Positions 57,401 to 63,530 of a stretch of DNA of 64,000 nt are shown here, piece by piece. The stretch comes from Dugong dugon (Eukaryota; Chordata; Mammalia; Sirenia; Dugongidae): assembly GCA_030035585.1 (NCBI GenBank), contig CM057475.1, positions 82,539,334 through 82,603,333 of the forward strand, read 5' to 3'. The notes below the pieces were generated by a model. That model was not told where the DNA came from. It searched no databases and saw only the letters and a list, made by a program, of their open reading frames with translations. Each line of letters begins with the position of its first letter. Position 1 is the stretch's first letter. Position numbers and translations under genes: made by a program.

Positions 57401-59531
57401 CTCTTAGTCAAGTAGATATAAGAGACCAAAGGGGCGGCTTCTGTCCAGAGGTGAGATGGGAACGCAGATAGAGTTAGGAACTAGTTGAATGGTCATGGGG
57501 AGTCAGGGGCGCAAAGGAGGAGTGTGCTGTCACAGAATGGGGTGAGCGGTTAAGGTCTGATAACAATGTGTGTATAAAAATTTTGTATGGGAGACTAACT
57601 TGAGATGTAAACGTCATCTAATTACAACAATAAAAAAAACTTATCTGACAATAAAAAAAAAGAAAATGTTCTACATCCTACTTTAGTGAGTAGCATCTGG
57701 GATCTTAAAAGCTTGTGAGTGGCCATCTAAGATACTCCACTGGTCCCATCCCATCTGGAGCAAGGGAGAGTGAGGAACACCAGAGACACAGAGAAAGATT
57801 AATCCAGTGGACTCGTGGCCCACAGCTCCCACGGCCTCCGCCAGACTGAGTCCAGCACAACTACATGCTCGGCTACCACCACTGACTGCTCTGACAGGGG
57901 TCACAATAGAGGGTCCCACACAGAATGGAAGAAAAACAAAGAACAAAACTCAAACTGACAAAAAAAAACAGACTTACTGGCCTGACAGAGACTGAATAAA
58001 CTGAGACTGTAGCCCCCAGACATCCTGCTAACTCAGAACTAAAGCCATTCCTAAAGTCCACCTTCCAGCCAAAGAGTAGGCAGACCTGTCGAACAAACAC
58101 CTGTAGAACATATGGGGAATGTGCTTTTTAGTTCAATCAAGTATACGAGACCGGATGGGCAACATCTGCCCAAAAGCAAAGCCGAAAAGGCAGGAAGGAA
58201 CAGGAAGACTGGACGAATGGACACAGGGAACCCGGGGTGTAAAGGGAAAAGGGAACAGTGCTGACACGTTTCGGGGACCGCAATCAACGGCACAGAACAA
58301 TCTGGGTATAAATTTTTGAAAGAGAAACTAATTCGTGCTGCAAACTTTCACCTAAAACATAATAAAATTCTTTAAAAAAAAGGAAAATTCCCAGCGGCAA
58401 AGGGAAACGTGGAGGAGTTCAGCTGCGTTGAAGAATGCTGACTGCTTTATATCAAGATAAGACAGTGGACATCAAACCCACAAAAACAACAAAGGGATAA
58501 GTTCCCAACATCTGTAAAGAATTACACACCAGTAAGAGAACAGCGAAAAACCACTAAAAGAGAGCAAACACCGTGAACAGGAGTGAATAGAAATGGAAAA
58601 ATAAACAGATTTCAACAGTGCTCATCCTTATTAGCAATCAGCAGATTAAAGCCCCAGGGATGCCATCCCGCACCTGTCAGCATGTGACAGTGTCGGGGGG
58701 GTGGGGTGTGGAGGTGCGGCCACGGCCTTCGCCTGGCCTCCTCTTCCCAGACACTGGCAGCAGCCGGTCAGGTGACAGACAGATGTCACGTAGTTTTCTT
58801 TGCTCTTTCCAGAAGTGCACTGATGTTATTAAACATATGACCTCCCTGCCTTTCCCCTTCCTGTGCTGTGATGCTATAGTGACGTGATTTTATGTGTATG
58901 AATTCAAGACAAGATTATCGGTGCGTTTCTCTTACTTGTTTTCATCCATTATTGCTTAAAATACTTCTGCTGTACAGTGACAGAAGCCAAACCCGCTGCC
59001 CTCGAGTCAGTTCTGACTCACAGTGACCCTATAGGACAGAGGAGAGCTGCCCCACAGGGTTCCCAAGGAGGGTTGGTGGATTCAAACTGCCAGCCTTTTA
59101 ATTAGCAGCCGAGCTCTTGACCACTGTGCCACCCGTCGGGGGGTGGTGAAAAACGACCCGCTCTGGGTGTGGGATACACTGGGCACAGCACCGTGGGGTT
59201 TGAATACTGTGGCTTGAACTCCTTGTCACTCTTTTCTCTTGTTTTGAACAGTGCTATTATGACTGGATCCTACAACAACTTGTTTAGGATGTTTGATAGG
59301 AACACACGGAGGGATATTACCTTGGAAGCGTCCCGGGAGAACAGCAAGCCTCGAGCCATCCTAAAGCCTCGGAAGGTATGCACGGGTGGCAAAAGAAAGA
59401 AAGATGAGATCAGCGTTGACAGTCTAGACTTCAATAAGAAGATTCTTCACACCGCCTGGCACCCCGTGGAGAACATTATTGCTGTCGCCGCCACCAATAA
59501 CTTGTACATATTCCAGGACAAAATCAACTAG
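22068..59531 (+). CDS. PPP2R2D: PP2A regulatory subunit B, B55-delta isoform; ten coding exons
   Basis: The gene encodes the B55-delta substrate-binding subunit of the PP2A heterotrimer, a seven-bladed WD40 propeller that steers the A/C core to phosphosubstrates. The family dephosphorylates CDK1 targets at mitotic exit and is inhibited by Greatwall-phosphorylated ENSA/ARPP19. Exons: 22068-22074, 22152-22244, 38264-38361, 43692-43857, 44251-44363, 47483-47660, 52064-52228, 54028-54197, 54271-54362, 59252-59531. They sum to 1362 nt, that is 453 codons plus stop, the length of human B55-delta. All junctions are GT-AG and the frame is kept throughout. The N-terminus [13 protein letters not shown] and the C-terminus IFQDKIN identify the delta paralogue (from memory of the family). 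D202/D203 in the [10 protein letters not shown] segment correspond to the acidic groove of B55-alpha (D197 there). No frameshift or early stop is present, so the gene looks functional. Confidence 0.97.
22152..22244 (+). CDS. PPP2R2D: PPP2R2D coding exon 2
   Basis: Acceptor TTTGCAG, donor GTAAGG. It encodes residues 3-33, a Gly-rich N-terminal leader followed by [19 protein letters not shown], the start of the first propeller blade. The leader is what distinguishes delta from the other B55 isoforms. The reading frame stays open into intron 2, which only retained-intron transcripts would use. Confidence 0.95.
22440..22860. repeat. G-rich minisatellite in intron 2
   Basis: Related blocks such as 'ggctcacacccgggagggac' and 'gggcggcccagggggcacagg' recur. 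The clearest pair is 22598-22680 against 22702-22785 (offset about 104 bp). Many G3-G5 runs occur on the + (non-template) strand just downstream of the promoter. Confidence 0.85.
22990..23115 (-). mobile_element. MIR fragment, antisense
   Basis: 'aaggagcccaaggtcacagacctggggagtggtggagcc' and 'aagaacgcgggtcttctgaac' match the reverse complement of MIR. Confidence 0.5.
23116..25499. other. Intron 2, mostly unique sequence
   Basis: No repeat family, conserved exon or RNA gene was recognised. The GC content falls quickly after the CpG island. Confidence 0.5.
25500..25588. repeat. 15-bp tandem repeat, about 6 units
   Basis: Unit 'gggtgagcctgccct' with variants (ggtcct, gatcct). Six units are in register, and each variant keeps GGTGAG or GGTGGT/GATCC at the same place. 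Confidence 0.9.
25720..25925 (-). mobile_element. MIR SINE, antisense
   Basis: 'taatccccacacaaccccaggaagg', 'ttcaggtgcggaaaccaaggtgcag' and 'cacagccactatgtggcagagcc' give a long reverse-complement MIR match. Confidence 0.75.
26598..26670 (-). mobile_element. RTE/BovB-like LINE 3' tail (left part of a split, twin-primed copy)
   Basis: 'gtgccgtcaagtcggttccaactcagg' to 'cactgcctggtcctgccc' is the inverted RTE 3' end. It is interrupted at 26671 by an LTR and resumes at 27356. Target-site repeat GAGTTTAC lies at 26590-26597. Confidence 0.85.
26671..27355 (+). mobile_element. Solo LTR of an ERVL-like family (copy 2), inside an RTE LINE
   Basis: 685 bp, beginning TGTGGTGG and ending TATACA, with 5-bp flanks tgccc (26666-26670) and tgcac (27356-27360), one mismatch apart. 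It is collinear with copy 1 at 3046-3662 ('gagcacagctgggaagaggc', 'ctgaactgtaac', 'atcagccttgggctgttgat'). The same primer-binding-site-like TGGTGTCAGAA lies at 27210-27220. No retroviral genes are present. Confidence 0.82.
27356..27780 (-). mobile_element. RTE LINE 3' segment, antisense (after the LTR insertion)
   Basis: 'accatcctcacaatcattgctg', 'cagccactgtgtcagtccatctc' and 'gtcaggtgcaacttagtcttc' continue the RTE from the break at 26670. Reading in antisense ends near 'cgctttaaagagt'. Confidence 0.88.
27781..27984 (+). mobile_element. RTE LINE reverse-transcriptase segment, inverted relative to its own 3' end
   Basis: 'gaggactgccaaaaattcaagccaga' to 'gattatggataatattgcgaag' is the sense strand of the RTE reverse-transcriptase region. 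The same region appears in antisense at about 35700-35880. The orientation flips at about 27780. The right flank repeats GAGTTTAC at 27985-27992, matching 26590-26597, so both pieces belong to one insertion event. Confidence 0.85.
28069..28280 (+). mobile_element. AfroSINE-type SINE (long subtype), sense
   Basis: It runs from 'ggatccctggtggcacagcaa' to 'gacatcgacctcatggcagtgggt' with a T-rich end. Confidence 0.87.
28791..28952 (+). mobile_element. AfroSINE, sense, with target-site duplication
   Basis: 'tggcatagtggttaagagcg' to 'attgactcggtggcggtgag'. A 13-bp direct repeat flanks it with one mismatch: tactgagcaccag at 28780-28792 and taccgagcaccag at 28953-28965. Confidence 0.9.
29085..29158 (+). 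mobile_element. AfroSINE tail fragment, sense
   Basis: 'cgtggggttgctgtgagtcagaatcaactctacagcag' plus a T-rich tail. Confidence 0.7.
29505..29855 (-). mobile_element. tRNA-Gly-headed SINE with RTE-like body and tail
   Basis: Read on the minus strand, the first 74 nt (29854 to 29781) resemble a glycine tRNA: 'ggcggttcagtggtcgaac' (A-box region) and 'catgcgggagatcc', followed by 'gtttgatttccagcc' (B-box region). The body ('tgcatgttgctatgatactg', 'aacaggtttcagcagagctt') resembles the 5' part of the RTE at 37640-37845. The tail ('gattcgacggcagctaacag') resembles the RTE 3' end. A second, headless copy lies at 56203-56400. Confidence 0.7.
30132..30329 (-). mobile_element. AfroSINE-type SINE (long subtype), antisense
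   Basis: It runs from 'ttggttgctgtcgagtctg' to 'gccacccagggaccc'. A direct repeat flanks it: taaggaaagtcat (30115-30127) and taaggaaagcat (30330-30341). Confidence 0.88.
30360..30535 (+). mobile_element. MIR SINE, sense
   Basis: 'gagtatggggtttgaagtcacatgg', 'gacgagttacgtaccttctg' and 'ttcatctgtaaaatgggtac' follow the MIR order closely. Confidence 0.8.
31097..31325. mobile_element. hAT-type non-autonomous DNA transposon
   Basis: The 229-bp element has imperfect terminal inverted repeats: CAGGGGTTGGCAAA on the left and TTTGCTGACCTCTG on the right. Inside are 'gtaaagggccaaatggtaaatatttcagactttgcaggcc' and 'gttccaataaaactttattta', split phrases of a very common mammalian Charlie-related MITE. 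I do not assert the exact family name. Confidence 0.8.
31335..31960. mobile_element. Old repeat, probably a second DNA-transposon remnant
   Basis: 'gttggttctcaaagtcttttgg', 'agagagcttttgtttgtgtgag' and 'tgcattcgttctgttgcaatac' recall a dispersed old mammalian element. The family is not assigned. Confidence 0.45.
32115..32375 (+). mobile_element. Small SINE fragment followed by a MIR
   Basis: 'gtgctatcaagtccattccgac' (about 32130-32152) is a piece of an antisense AfroSINE tail. From about 32200, 'tgtccgtgagacgggatgacagtag' and 'gggaagcactcggcaaac' fit MIR in sense. Confidence 0.5.
32380..34654. other. Intron 2, mostly unique sequence
   Basis: No family was recognised. The sequence is AT-rich from about 33400 to 34100. 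Confidence 0.5.
34655..37845 (-). mobile_element. Near full-length RTE/BovB-like LINE, decayed, antisense in intron 2
   Basis: About 3.2 kb, the usual full length of such elements. On the minus strand the order is: a 5' region (from about 37845), an endonuclease domain (37405-36940, with the segments [15 protein letters not shown] and [11 protein letters not shown] typical of the family), reverse transcriptase (about 36300-35120, ending in [19 protein letters not shown]) and the 3' tail (34655 onward). Multiple stops and frameshifts break the ORF, so it is inactive. Confidence 0.92.
38264..38361 (+). CDS. PPP2R2D: PPP2R2D coding exon 3
   Basis: Acceptor TTGACAG, donor GAG|GTCAGT. It encodes residues 34-66 ([26 protein letters not shown]), the first WD repeat with the [10 protein letters not shown] turn. 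Compared with human from memory, it has V for I at residue 36 and C for Y in the FNxSG motif. Confidence 0.96.
38489..38645 (-). mobile_element. AfroSINE, antisense, 127 bp after exon 3
   Basis: It runs from 'aaaacctgttgccatttagtc' to 'tgcaccaccaggg'. Its position just inside intron 3 could affect splicing, but no evidence for that is visible. Confidence 0.88.
38650..41930. other. Intron 3, mostly unique sequence
   Basis: No repeat family was recognised. The GC-rich frames at 39400-40260 and 41240-41960 are judged chance. Confidence 0.5.
41935..42400 (-). mobile_element. L1 LINE 3' UTR, antisense
   Basis: Reverse complement of the L1 tail seen at 57000-58380: 'tttattgtgctttaggtgga', 'agtccagtctaatctttgaag', 'gggggctcctacagtc' and 'ccagtaagtctggtcttttt'. 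Confidence 0.75.
42401..43019. other. Intron 3, nothing firmly recognised
   Basis: AT-rich DNA with possible very old L1 pieces. Not assigned. Confidence 0.4.
43020..43230. mobile_element. Old L1M-type fragment
   Basis: 'cattagggacatctttgtgcag' and 'tcatttattatcactgctgtgaagta' fit old L1 3' regions. Confidence 0.45.
43692..43857 (+). CDS. PPP2R2D: PPP2R2D coding exon 4
   Basis: Acceptor CCTTGCAG, donor ACG|GTAAGA. It encodes residues 67-121 plus one base ([21 protein letters not shown]), including [23 protein letters not shown] and [15 protein letters not shown]. The first residue here is S, where human has N. Confidence 0.97.
44251..44363 (+). CDS. PPP2R2D: PPP2R2D coding exon 5
   Basis: Acceptor TTTTCAG, donor CGG|GTATAC. 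It encodes residues 122-159 ([23 protein letters not shown]). This covers the end of a WD blade and the start of the hairpin arm that, in B55-alpha structures, touches the PP2A scaffold subunit. Confidence 0.97.
44364..45424. other. Intron 5, first part, nothing recognised
   Basis: No family was recognised. Confidence 0.5.
45425..45640 (+). mobile_element. L2 fragment
   Basis: 'ttcctgtgttgagcagtgtgccgggtgctagg' and 'ggtgcacaagacagagccac' match the L2 3' end. Confidence 0.5.
46291..46311. repeat. T21 homopolymer
   Basis: Twenty-one consecutive T residues in intron 5, far from the exon 6 acceptor. Confidence 0.9.
47483..47660 (+). CDS. PPP2R2D: PPP2R2D coding exon 6
   Basis: Acceptor TTTCTAG, donor TTTTA|GTATCCTTT (U12 type). 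It encodes residues 160-218 ([25 protein letters not shown]), including the [10 protein letters not shown] segment. D203 corresponds by position to B55-alpha D197, a residue of the acidic substrate groove (established for B55-alpha, inferred here). Confidence 0.97.
47661..47669 (+). other. PPP2R2D: U12-type 5' splice site of intron 6
   Basis: GTATCCTTT equals the conserved U12 5' splice-site consensus (rTATCCTTT). With a weaker acceptor it is read by the minor spliceosome. Confidence 0.88.
47787..48000 (-). mobile_element. AfroSINE, antisense, with exact 11-bp target-site duplication
   Basis: GCTACATGATA lies at 47776-47786 and 48001-48011. The copy runs from 'aaaccaaacccgctgccatc' to 'tgccaccagggctcc'. 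It sits 126 bp after the U12 donor. Confidence 0.95.
48426..48453. repeat. T28 homopolymer
   Basis: Twenty-eight consecutive T residues in intron 6. Confidence 0.9.
48454..50598. other. Intron 6, mostly unique sequence
   Basis: A possible old L1 fragment lies at about 49280-49480. Otherwise nothing was recognised. Confidence 0.45.
50599..50766 (+). mobile_element. AfroSINE, sense, with target-site duplication
   Basis: 'gccctggtggcgcagtggttaagagc' to 'acttgatggcaacaggtttgg'. TCTAGTGA flanks it (50590-50597 and 50768-50775). It has one of the best-kept heads in the window. Confidence 0.92.
50777..52042. other. Intron 6, last part, nothing recognised
   Basis: The GC-rich open frames at 50772-51415 overlap on both strands and have no recognisable domain. 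Confidence 0.45.
52043..52063 (+). other. PPP2R2D: U12-type branch site and 3' splice site of intron 6
   Basis: TTGCCTTAACGA (52043-52054) fits the U12 branch consensus TTCCTTAAC with one change. The branch A (52050 or 52051) lies 12-13 nt before the end of the terminal AG (CACCGAG|ACATC), the short distance characteristic of U12 introns. A classic long polypyrimidine tract is missing. Confidence 0.85.
52064..52228 (+). CDS. PPP2R2D: PPP2R2D coding exon 7
   Basis: Donor AAGT|GTAAGT. It encodes residues 219-273 ([26 protein letters not shown]), with [17 protein letters not shown] and [12 protein letters not shown] of the propeller. The window has V for human I in KGTVRLCD. Confidence 0.97.
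52229..52354. repeat. 63-bp tandem duplication adjoining the exon 7 donor
   Basis: 'gtgccctgtggtgctcc.gtacc' at 52233 recurs at 52296 (spacing 63 bp), with the following 'gagggcctggtttgccaggcc' conserved. A third partial copy ('ggccacggcccacctgtgagtgccc') lies at about 52529-52553. Confidence 0.9.
52555..54027. other. Intron 7, remainder, nothing recognised
   Basis: No family was recognised. Confidence 0.5.
54028..54197 (+). CDS. PPP2R2D: PPP2R2D coding exon 8
   Basis: Acceptor TTTTCAG, donor CAG|GTGAGG. It encodes residues 274-330 ([27 protein letters not shown]), including [20 protein letters not shown], a WD-type blade. It has N for human K in SDVNFSHSG and Y for human H in VETYQ. Confidence 0.97.
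54271..54362 (+). CDS. PPP2R2D: PPP2R2D coding exon 9
   Basis: Acceptor TTCTTCAG, after an intron of only 73 nt. Donor ACAG|GTGAGG. It encodes residues 331-360 ([28 protein letters not shown]) plus two bases. It has G for human S in LRGKL and S for human C in ECSWNG. Confidence 0.97.
54370..55620. other. Intron 9, first part, nothing firmly recognised
   Basis: No family was recognised. Confidence 0.45.
55625..55955 (+). mobile_element. RTE/BovB-like LINE 3' end, sense
   Basis: 'ggaagagctacagccagaacgctgcttaga', 'ggagaaggacatcaggcttgg' and 'aaagaggaagaccctcaagg' are the reverse complement of the antisense copies. It ends with 'ggggtcgctatgagtcggaaccgactc', the tail shared with AfroSINEs. Confidence 0.9.
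56018..56173 (-). mobile_element. AfroSINE, antisense
   Basis: It runs from 'aacccgttgccctcaagtcag' to 'ctgcgccaccagggctcc'. Confidence 0.9.
56203..56400 (+). mobile_element. Headless copy of the tRNA-Gly/RTE-like SINE
   Basis: 'atgcttgttgctgtgaatgctgaacaggtttcagtggagcttcc', 'gatctgcttgtgaaaatcagg' and 'ttgggggctgactcgacagcagctgc' align with the minus-strand copy at 29505-29780. The tRNA-like head is missing. Confidence 0.7.
56401..56929. other. Intron 9, nothing firmly recognised
   Basis: No family was recognised, though some of this may be the 5' part of the adjacent L1. Confidence 0.4.
56930..57655 (+). mobile_element. L1 LINE 3' end, subfamily A
   Basis: It follows the L1 tail order ('ccagacttaatggtctgg', 'ctattagcccagaactaaaac', 'gtcaagtagatataagagacc') and ends in 'aataaaaaaaa' at about 57640-57660. 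It differs from the neighbour at 57660, so it is another subfamily. Confidence 0.8.
57660..58384 (+). mobile_element. L1 LINE 3' UTR, subfamily B
   Basis: It starts 'gaaaatgttctacatcctac', collinear with 1-655 and 16980-17613, and ends 'aacataataaaattctttaaaaaaa'. It lies directly behind the poly(A) tail of the previous L1. Confidence 0.85.
58385..58690 (+). mobile_element. L1 ORF2 fragment
   Basis: 'acacaccagtaagagaacagcg', 'aggagtgaatagaaatgg' and 'ttattagcaatcagcagattaaagcc' match the L1 ORF2 phrase order. Confidence 0.65.
58985..59134 (-). mobile_element. AfroSINE, antisense, 117 bp before exon 10
   Basis: It runs from 'agccaaacccgctgccctcg' to 'ccactgtgccaccc'. It lies just upstream of the last acceptor. 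Confidence 0.88.
59252..59531 (+). CDS. PPP2R2D: PPP2R2D coding exon 10 (terminal)
   Basis: Acceptor TTTGAACAG. It encodes residues 361-453 and TAG (59529-59531): [16 protein letters not shown], the basic [10 protein letters not shown] stretch, then [11 protein letters not shown] and [13 protein letters not shown], the last blade and conserved C-terminus. Differences from human include L for F in YNNLF and I for S in RAILKPRK. Confidence 0.97.
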
Positions 59532-59800
59532 CCAGGCTCCTTGGAGGACCACGGCTCATCTTCCTAGTTCGCCGCCGCTTTCTGTGACAGAAAAGGCGCC
59601 ACTTCCTCTCCGTTCAGAACAGTGAGGCCCCTGCTGCTCCCTCTGGGCGAGGAGAGCGGGGCCCAGGGCTGCGCCCGTGGTTCTGTCTTCAGTGAGGTGA
59701 CGTAGGGTCGCTGCTCAAGGGAAACCCACTCGAGGCAGAACTGAGGGACAGAGCCCAGTAAAGGCCATCATTCAAAATAAACGTATTTATTTAAGTCTGC
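59532..59800 (+). other. PPP2R2D: PPP2R2D proximal 3' UTR
   Basis: It follows the stop codon and contains AATAAA at 59776-59781, which would give a 3' UTR of about 270 nt. Confidence 0.75.
59776..59781 (+). terminator. PPP2R2D: Proximal poly(A) signal AATAAA
   Basis: A canonical hexamer 245 nt after the stop codon, followed within about 30 nt by a T/G-rich stretch ('gcgcctgctgttcccgttt'). Confidence 0.7.
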
Positions 59801-60085
59801 GCCTGCTGTTCCCGTTTATAGACCCGAGAGCTAACGTTCAAGAGAAAAGTCATCATCTATAGTATTTCTTTCTCTCCCCCTTCTTCTCTCTCTGTCTGCT
59901 ATCATATTTGGGCCTCCGAGCACACGAGCACACGTGGTGTGGCATCTGTCCACACGTCGCGTCTGTCGGCCTCTGAGCTCACACGGGTTCACTCCAACTT
60001 CAGGTTCAGGGCCCGGCGGGCGGCAGCCGCTGTCACACACCTGCTGACTCGCTGTATCCACCGTCACACACCTGGGTGGCCACTT

Positions 60086-60091
60086 AATAAA
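60086..60091 (+). terminator. Possible distal poly(A) signal
   Basis: AATAAA in 'cacttaataaaaacc'. Use cannot be judged from sequence. Confidence 0.35.
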
Positions 60092-61029
60092 AACCACAAA
60101 CTACATAGAGTATCTTTAAATCTGAGTACAATCAGATTTATCATATCTTTTTGTTCACTTTCATTGCATATAATGAAATTATGCAGAGTTATTCTCTGGA
60201 ACAATTTGGAAAACTTAGTGCTTAATTGGCAAAATGGTGGAATATGTGCAGTATTTTCAATTCTAAATGTCTCGACCCCAAAGCTGTCGTAACTTCATCT
60301 CTGCATAAGTAGTACGTCTGATAGACCAGGTAAGGGGAAGCCTTCCCAGCAGCCACCTCAAGAGGAGAAAGGGAACAAAAACCACTGCTCGAAAATCAAC
60401 ACCAGTCTGCAGAATGCTCACATTCACTGCGATTGAATACTTATGCTTTCTTTTTAAACCTTTTTAAAAAGTACCTTGGAGGGAAACGAGACTTTTAAGT
60501 ACTGCTAAAATTACATGCATGTAGAATTTCATACGGCGTATCGACCAGCAGAGTTCAACAGTTACCATTATGTGGTGCCACCAGCACCTTGGTGGTGGAT
60601 TTTAAAAGTAAAGTCTTTGATAGCAAAAATCAAGATTTCCGAAGATTAAAAAAATACAGCAGTGTCACCGTGCTGAGCGATGGGAGCCCCGTTACGCTGG
60701 TGGCCCCCGGGGAGGGGCAGGGCTCACACAGGGCTGGGACGGAGATGGCTTCCCTTTCAGGACAAAACACTTAGCACTGCCGTGACTAATGTTGATGGAA
60801 TGCCCCTTTAGTCCACATGAAGCTAGAAAGTTGAGAATCTAAAAGGATGTTTATTTTAATTTAAAAATCTTTTTACCGCGTATCGGCTGTGACACAATTC
60901 ACAAGTTCTGAGGTGTGGAACGGACTTGTTGGAGCATCAGTTAGCCCTGGTCCTTAACAAAGTAACAAAACATAGTTTTAGTAAAATGAGGTTGTGTATA
61001 TTTGTCCAACTATTTTGACCAAAAAGTTT

Positions 61030-61035
61030 AATAAA
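61030..61035 (+). terminator. Possible distal poly(A) signal
   Basis: AATAAA in AT-rich DNA, followed by 'aatgtttgactggatttgg' and a T-rich downstream element. If used, the 3' UTR would be about 1.5 kb. Confidence 0.45.
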
Positions 61036-61059
61036 TTTTAAATGTTTGACTGGATTTGG

Positions 61060-62635
61060 ACAGCTTTTTCTGCCTTTTGTTTAAGACATTTTTCAGCAAA
61101 TGAAAACCAGCACGTCAGCTCAGAAGACAGTGCAGAGCTGAGCTGCGGGGTCCTTCTGTGGCTCCAGGTCCCCTCCTTCAAGGGTCTGGGACCTCGACTG
61201 GCCCAGAGTCCCTGCTGGGGATGGCCTCCGGGACGCCGACCACCAGGCAGCACCGTGCTGCTTCTGTGGGTGCATCTCACCCCACATTCCTCAGGGGACC
61301 ATCGAAGCTGTTACAGTGTTGGCAAAACCGCAGGACTCTGTCCCAAGGAATATGCTTTTAAAGGCGTTCAGACACTTTCCATTTTGCTTTTCTGAGTCTG
61401 TGTAAGCCCCCGCCTCCCATGAGAGGTAGGAGCCTGTGGTTCTCATCTCATCCCTTCCCATTCTGCCTGCGAGCTTATTTATGAAATACTTGTCACTTTT
61501 CTTGTTCTAATACTTTCTGCTCCTCTCCGGTTGAAAGTTGGAGAAGCTGCGTTTGTCCACTCCTACAAGTTAATTCTGTGATTTGTTTCCTGGTGCAGCG
61601 TCCTGTGCCCTGTGTTACGGGAAGCTTTCCTGTTCTCCGGGTTCATGACCTGATGAGTAAGGTGGGGCTCACCCGTGGACGTCAGCGCTTTTTTCAGAAG
61701 AGAGATTGAGCTTGCTGTAAACCAGTTAAGCTATGCCGAACGTCTAATTTGAAAGTATTCACAGGTATCGGTATGCCACGGTCCTGTCTTCTTCCAGCAA
61801 AACTGGAGAGAATGGTGTTCAAAGCCTGAAAGGTTTGCCAGGCCTCTGGCAGCGTCGGCCCCTAGTTGGTGCCAGGTGACTGGTTCCCGGTGGGCTGTAG
61901 CAGACCCCAGCCTGGACCACGGGGCCCCCTGGCTTGTGGCCTTCCACGTAGGAGGGGTTGTCAGCGAGTGCGCGTGAAGGGCTGAGAAGGACCTCCTAGT
62001 TGGCACTTGTGGCTTTTTCTTTAAATATGTTGTATCTCCACGGCCTGCGCCTCGGCCTCACCAGGGGAGTGGTGGGGGTGAGGTCAGAGCGGGAGAGCCC
62101 CGACTGGGGGACCTTGGCGGGTGCCCTCTTTGCCAACTGTTGGTGCTGGAGCAGCAGGCATCTGCTCCATGCAGGACAATGTCCAAGGTGGCTGTCAGGG
62201 TGGAGTGGAGCATGAAGTGGGGACAGAAGAGCCCCGCGTATTGTGGACGGAGTTGGCCACAGGCAGGGCCGTCCAGGAGCTGGTGGGTAAATGTCCCCAC
62301 TGCAGCTCTTCTGGGTGGAGCGAGGAGGCCTCTGTCCCTGTGGCCTGCTCGGGTGTCAGCTCAGGCCTGCCTGACTGAGCTGGTCTGCCCTTTCCTGGGT
62401 CCTGCCCTGGCATCAAAGGTGCGTGCTGTGCCCACGGCGGGGCTGCCTGAGCAGGGCCGACCGTGCACCTGGCCCAGAGGTGCTGTGTTTGCTCACCCTT
62501 GGTGTACGCCCAGAGTCATTCCAGAATTGCTAAGCCATACCCTTATGAGAAACCAATTTACTAGCAAGGACACTCTGTTTACTTTAACCTTACAGAGTTC
62601 CTTCTCAGTGCTGTTTCCCAAAGCTTTTTCTCCAC
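61060..62635. other. Downstream intergenic DNA, nothing recognised
   Basis: GC-rich from about 61800 to 62500, with chance open frames only. Confidence 0.45.
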
Positions 62636-62639
62636 CCCT

Positions 62640-63530
62640 TCAAGGTGGTTAGATTATCCATTGTAATAGAGTTGGGTTCCCTTGTTACTGTTTGTATTCC
62701 ATTTTGGGTTCCCCCCTGTGGGGTTTAGAATTAACCTTACCCAAAGAATTTGGTCTTTGCCCTCAGCTCCTGAGGGATAATCTCTAAAAAACCTTAAGTG
62801 TCTTGGACGGCAGACCACACCCACCTAACAGGTTATGCCAGTGAGGCAGTGAGGTAGCTCACATGGTGTCTCATCAGATAAGGACTGCAGACCACACCCA
62901 CCTAACAGGTTATGCCAGTGAGGCAATGAGGTAACTCACATGGTGTCTCATCGGATAAGGACTGCAAACCACACCCATCTTAACAGGTTATGCCAGTGAG
63001 GCAATGAGGTGACTCGGGTGTCTTGGAAAAGGACTGCAGTGAGGCGATGAGGTAACTCAGGTGGAGGCTTGTCAGTCCAGAGAGACCCACCCATGATAGC
63101 TCTTAATCACCTTGTAATGTCAACCAACCTCAGGGAGAGGGGCTACAGTTTGCATTACATAATGAGACCACCCCCCAACCCCCGTCAAAGCTCTGGACAC
63201 AGAAGCTCCGTGGGCTTCTTCGTTGGTGAAAGACATCCATGCACTTTTTCTGGGACATGGGAGCTCCCTGTTGGGAATGCTCCAAGACCTCGCCCTATGC
63301 ATCTTATTTGTATCCATGTTTCCTACAAAGAAACGGTAATAGTCTAGTGCTTTCTGTGAATGCTGACTTGTTCTAGCAAGTTATCGAACCTGAGGGAGTA
63401 GTGGGAGCCACATGTCAGAAGTGAGGGAGCCCAGCAGGACCCCGAGCTGGCAGCTGGTGTCTGCCTACTTGGCATCTGAAGGACAGTGTCCTTTTGTGAG
63501 ATCTGACCTAGCTCTGGCTAACTATGGTCA
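62640..63530 (+). mobile_element. ERVL-like LTR with internal minisatellite
   Basis: 'gttagattatccattgtaatagagttggg', 'gaatgctccaagacctcgccctatgcatc' and 'tagcaagttatcgaacctgagg' form an LTR-like order. The last echoes 'gcaatgaattatcaaaccc' of the solo LTR at 3046. The exact ends are not determined and no coding sequence is present. Confidence 0.6.
62805..63065. repeat. Tandem repeat, about 77 bp x about 3.4
   Basis: Units start with 'ggac.gca.accacacccac' at 62805, 62883 and 62959, with a shortened fourth at 63031. Each contains 'aacaggttatgccagtgaggca' and 'tgaggta.ctca'. Confidence 0.92.

Noticed and set aside
62805-63065. CRISPR-like array
   Set aside because: The units of about 77 bp adjoin without unique spacers and the genome is mammalian. 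It is a minisatellite.
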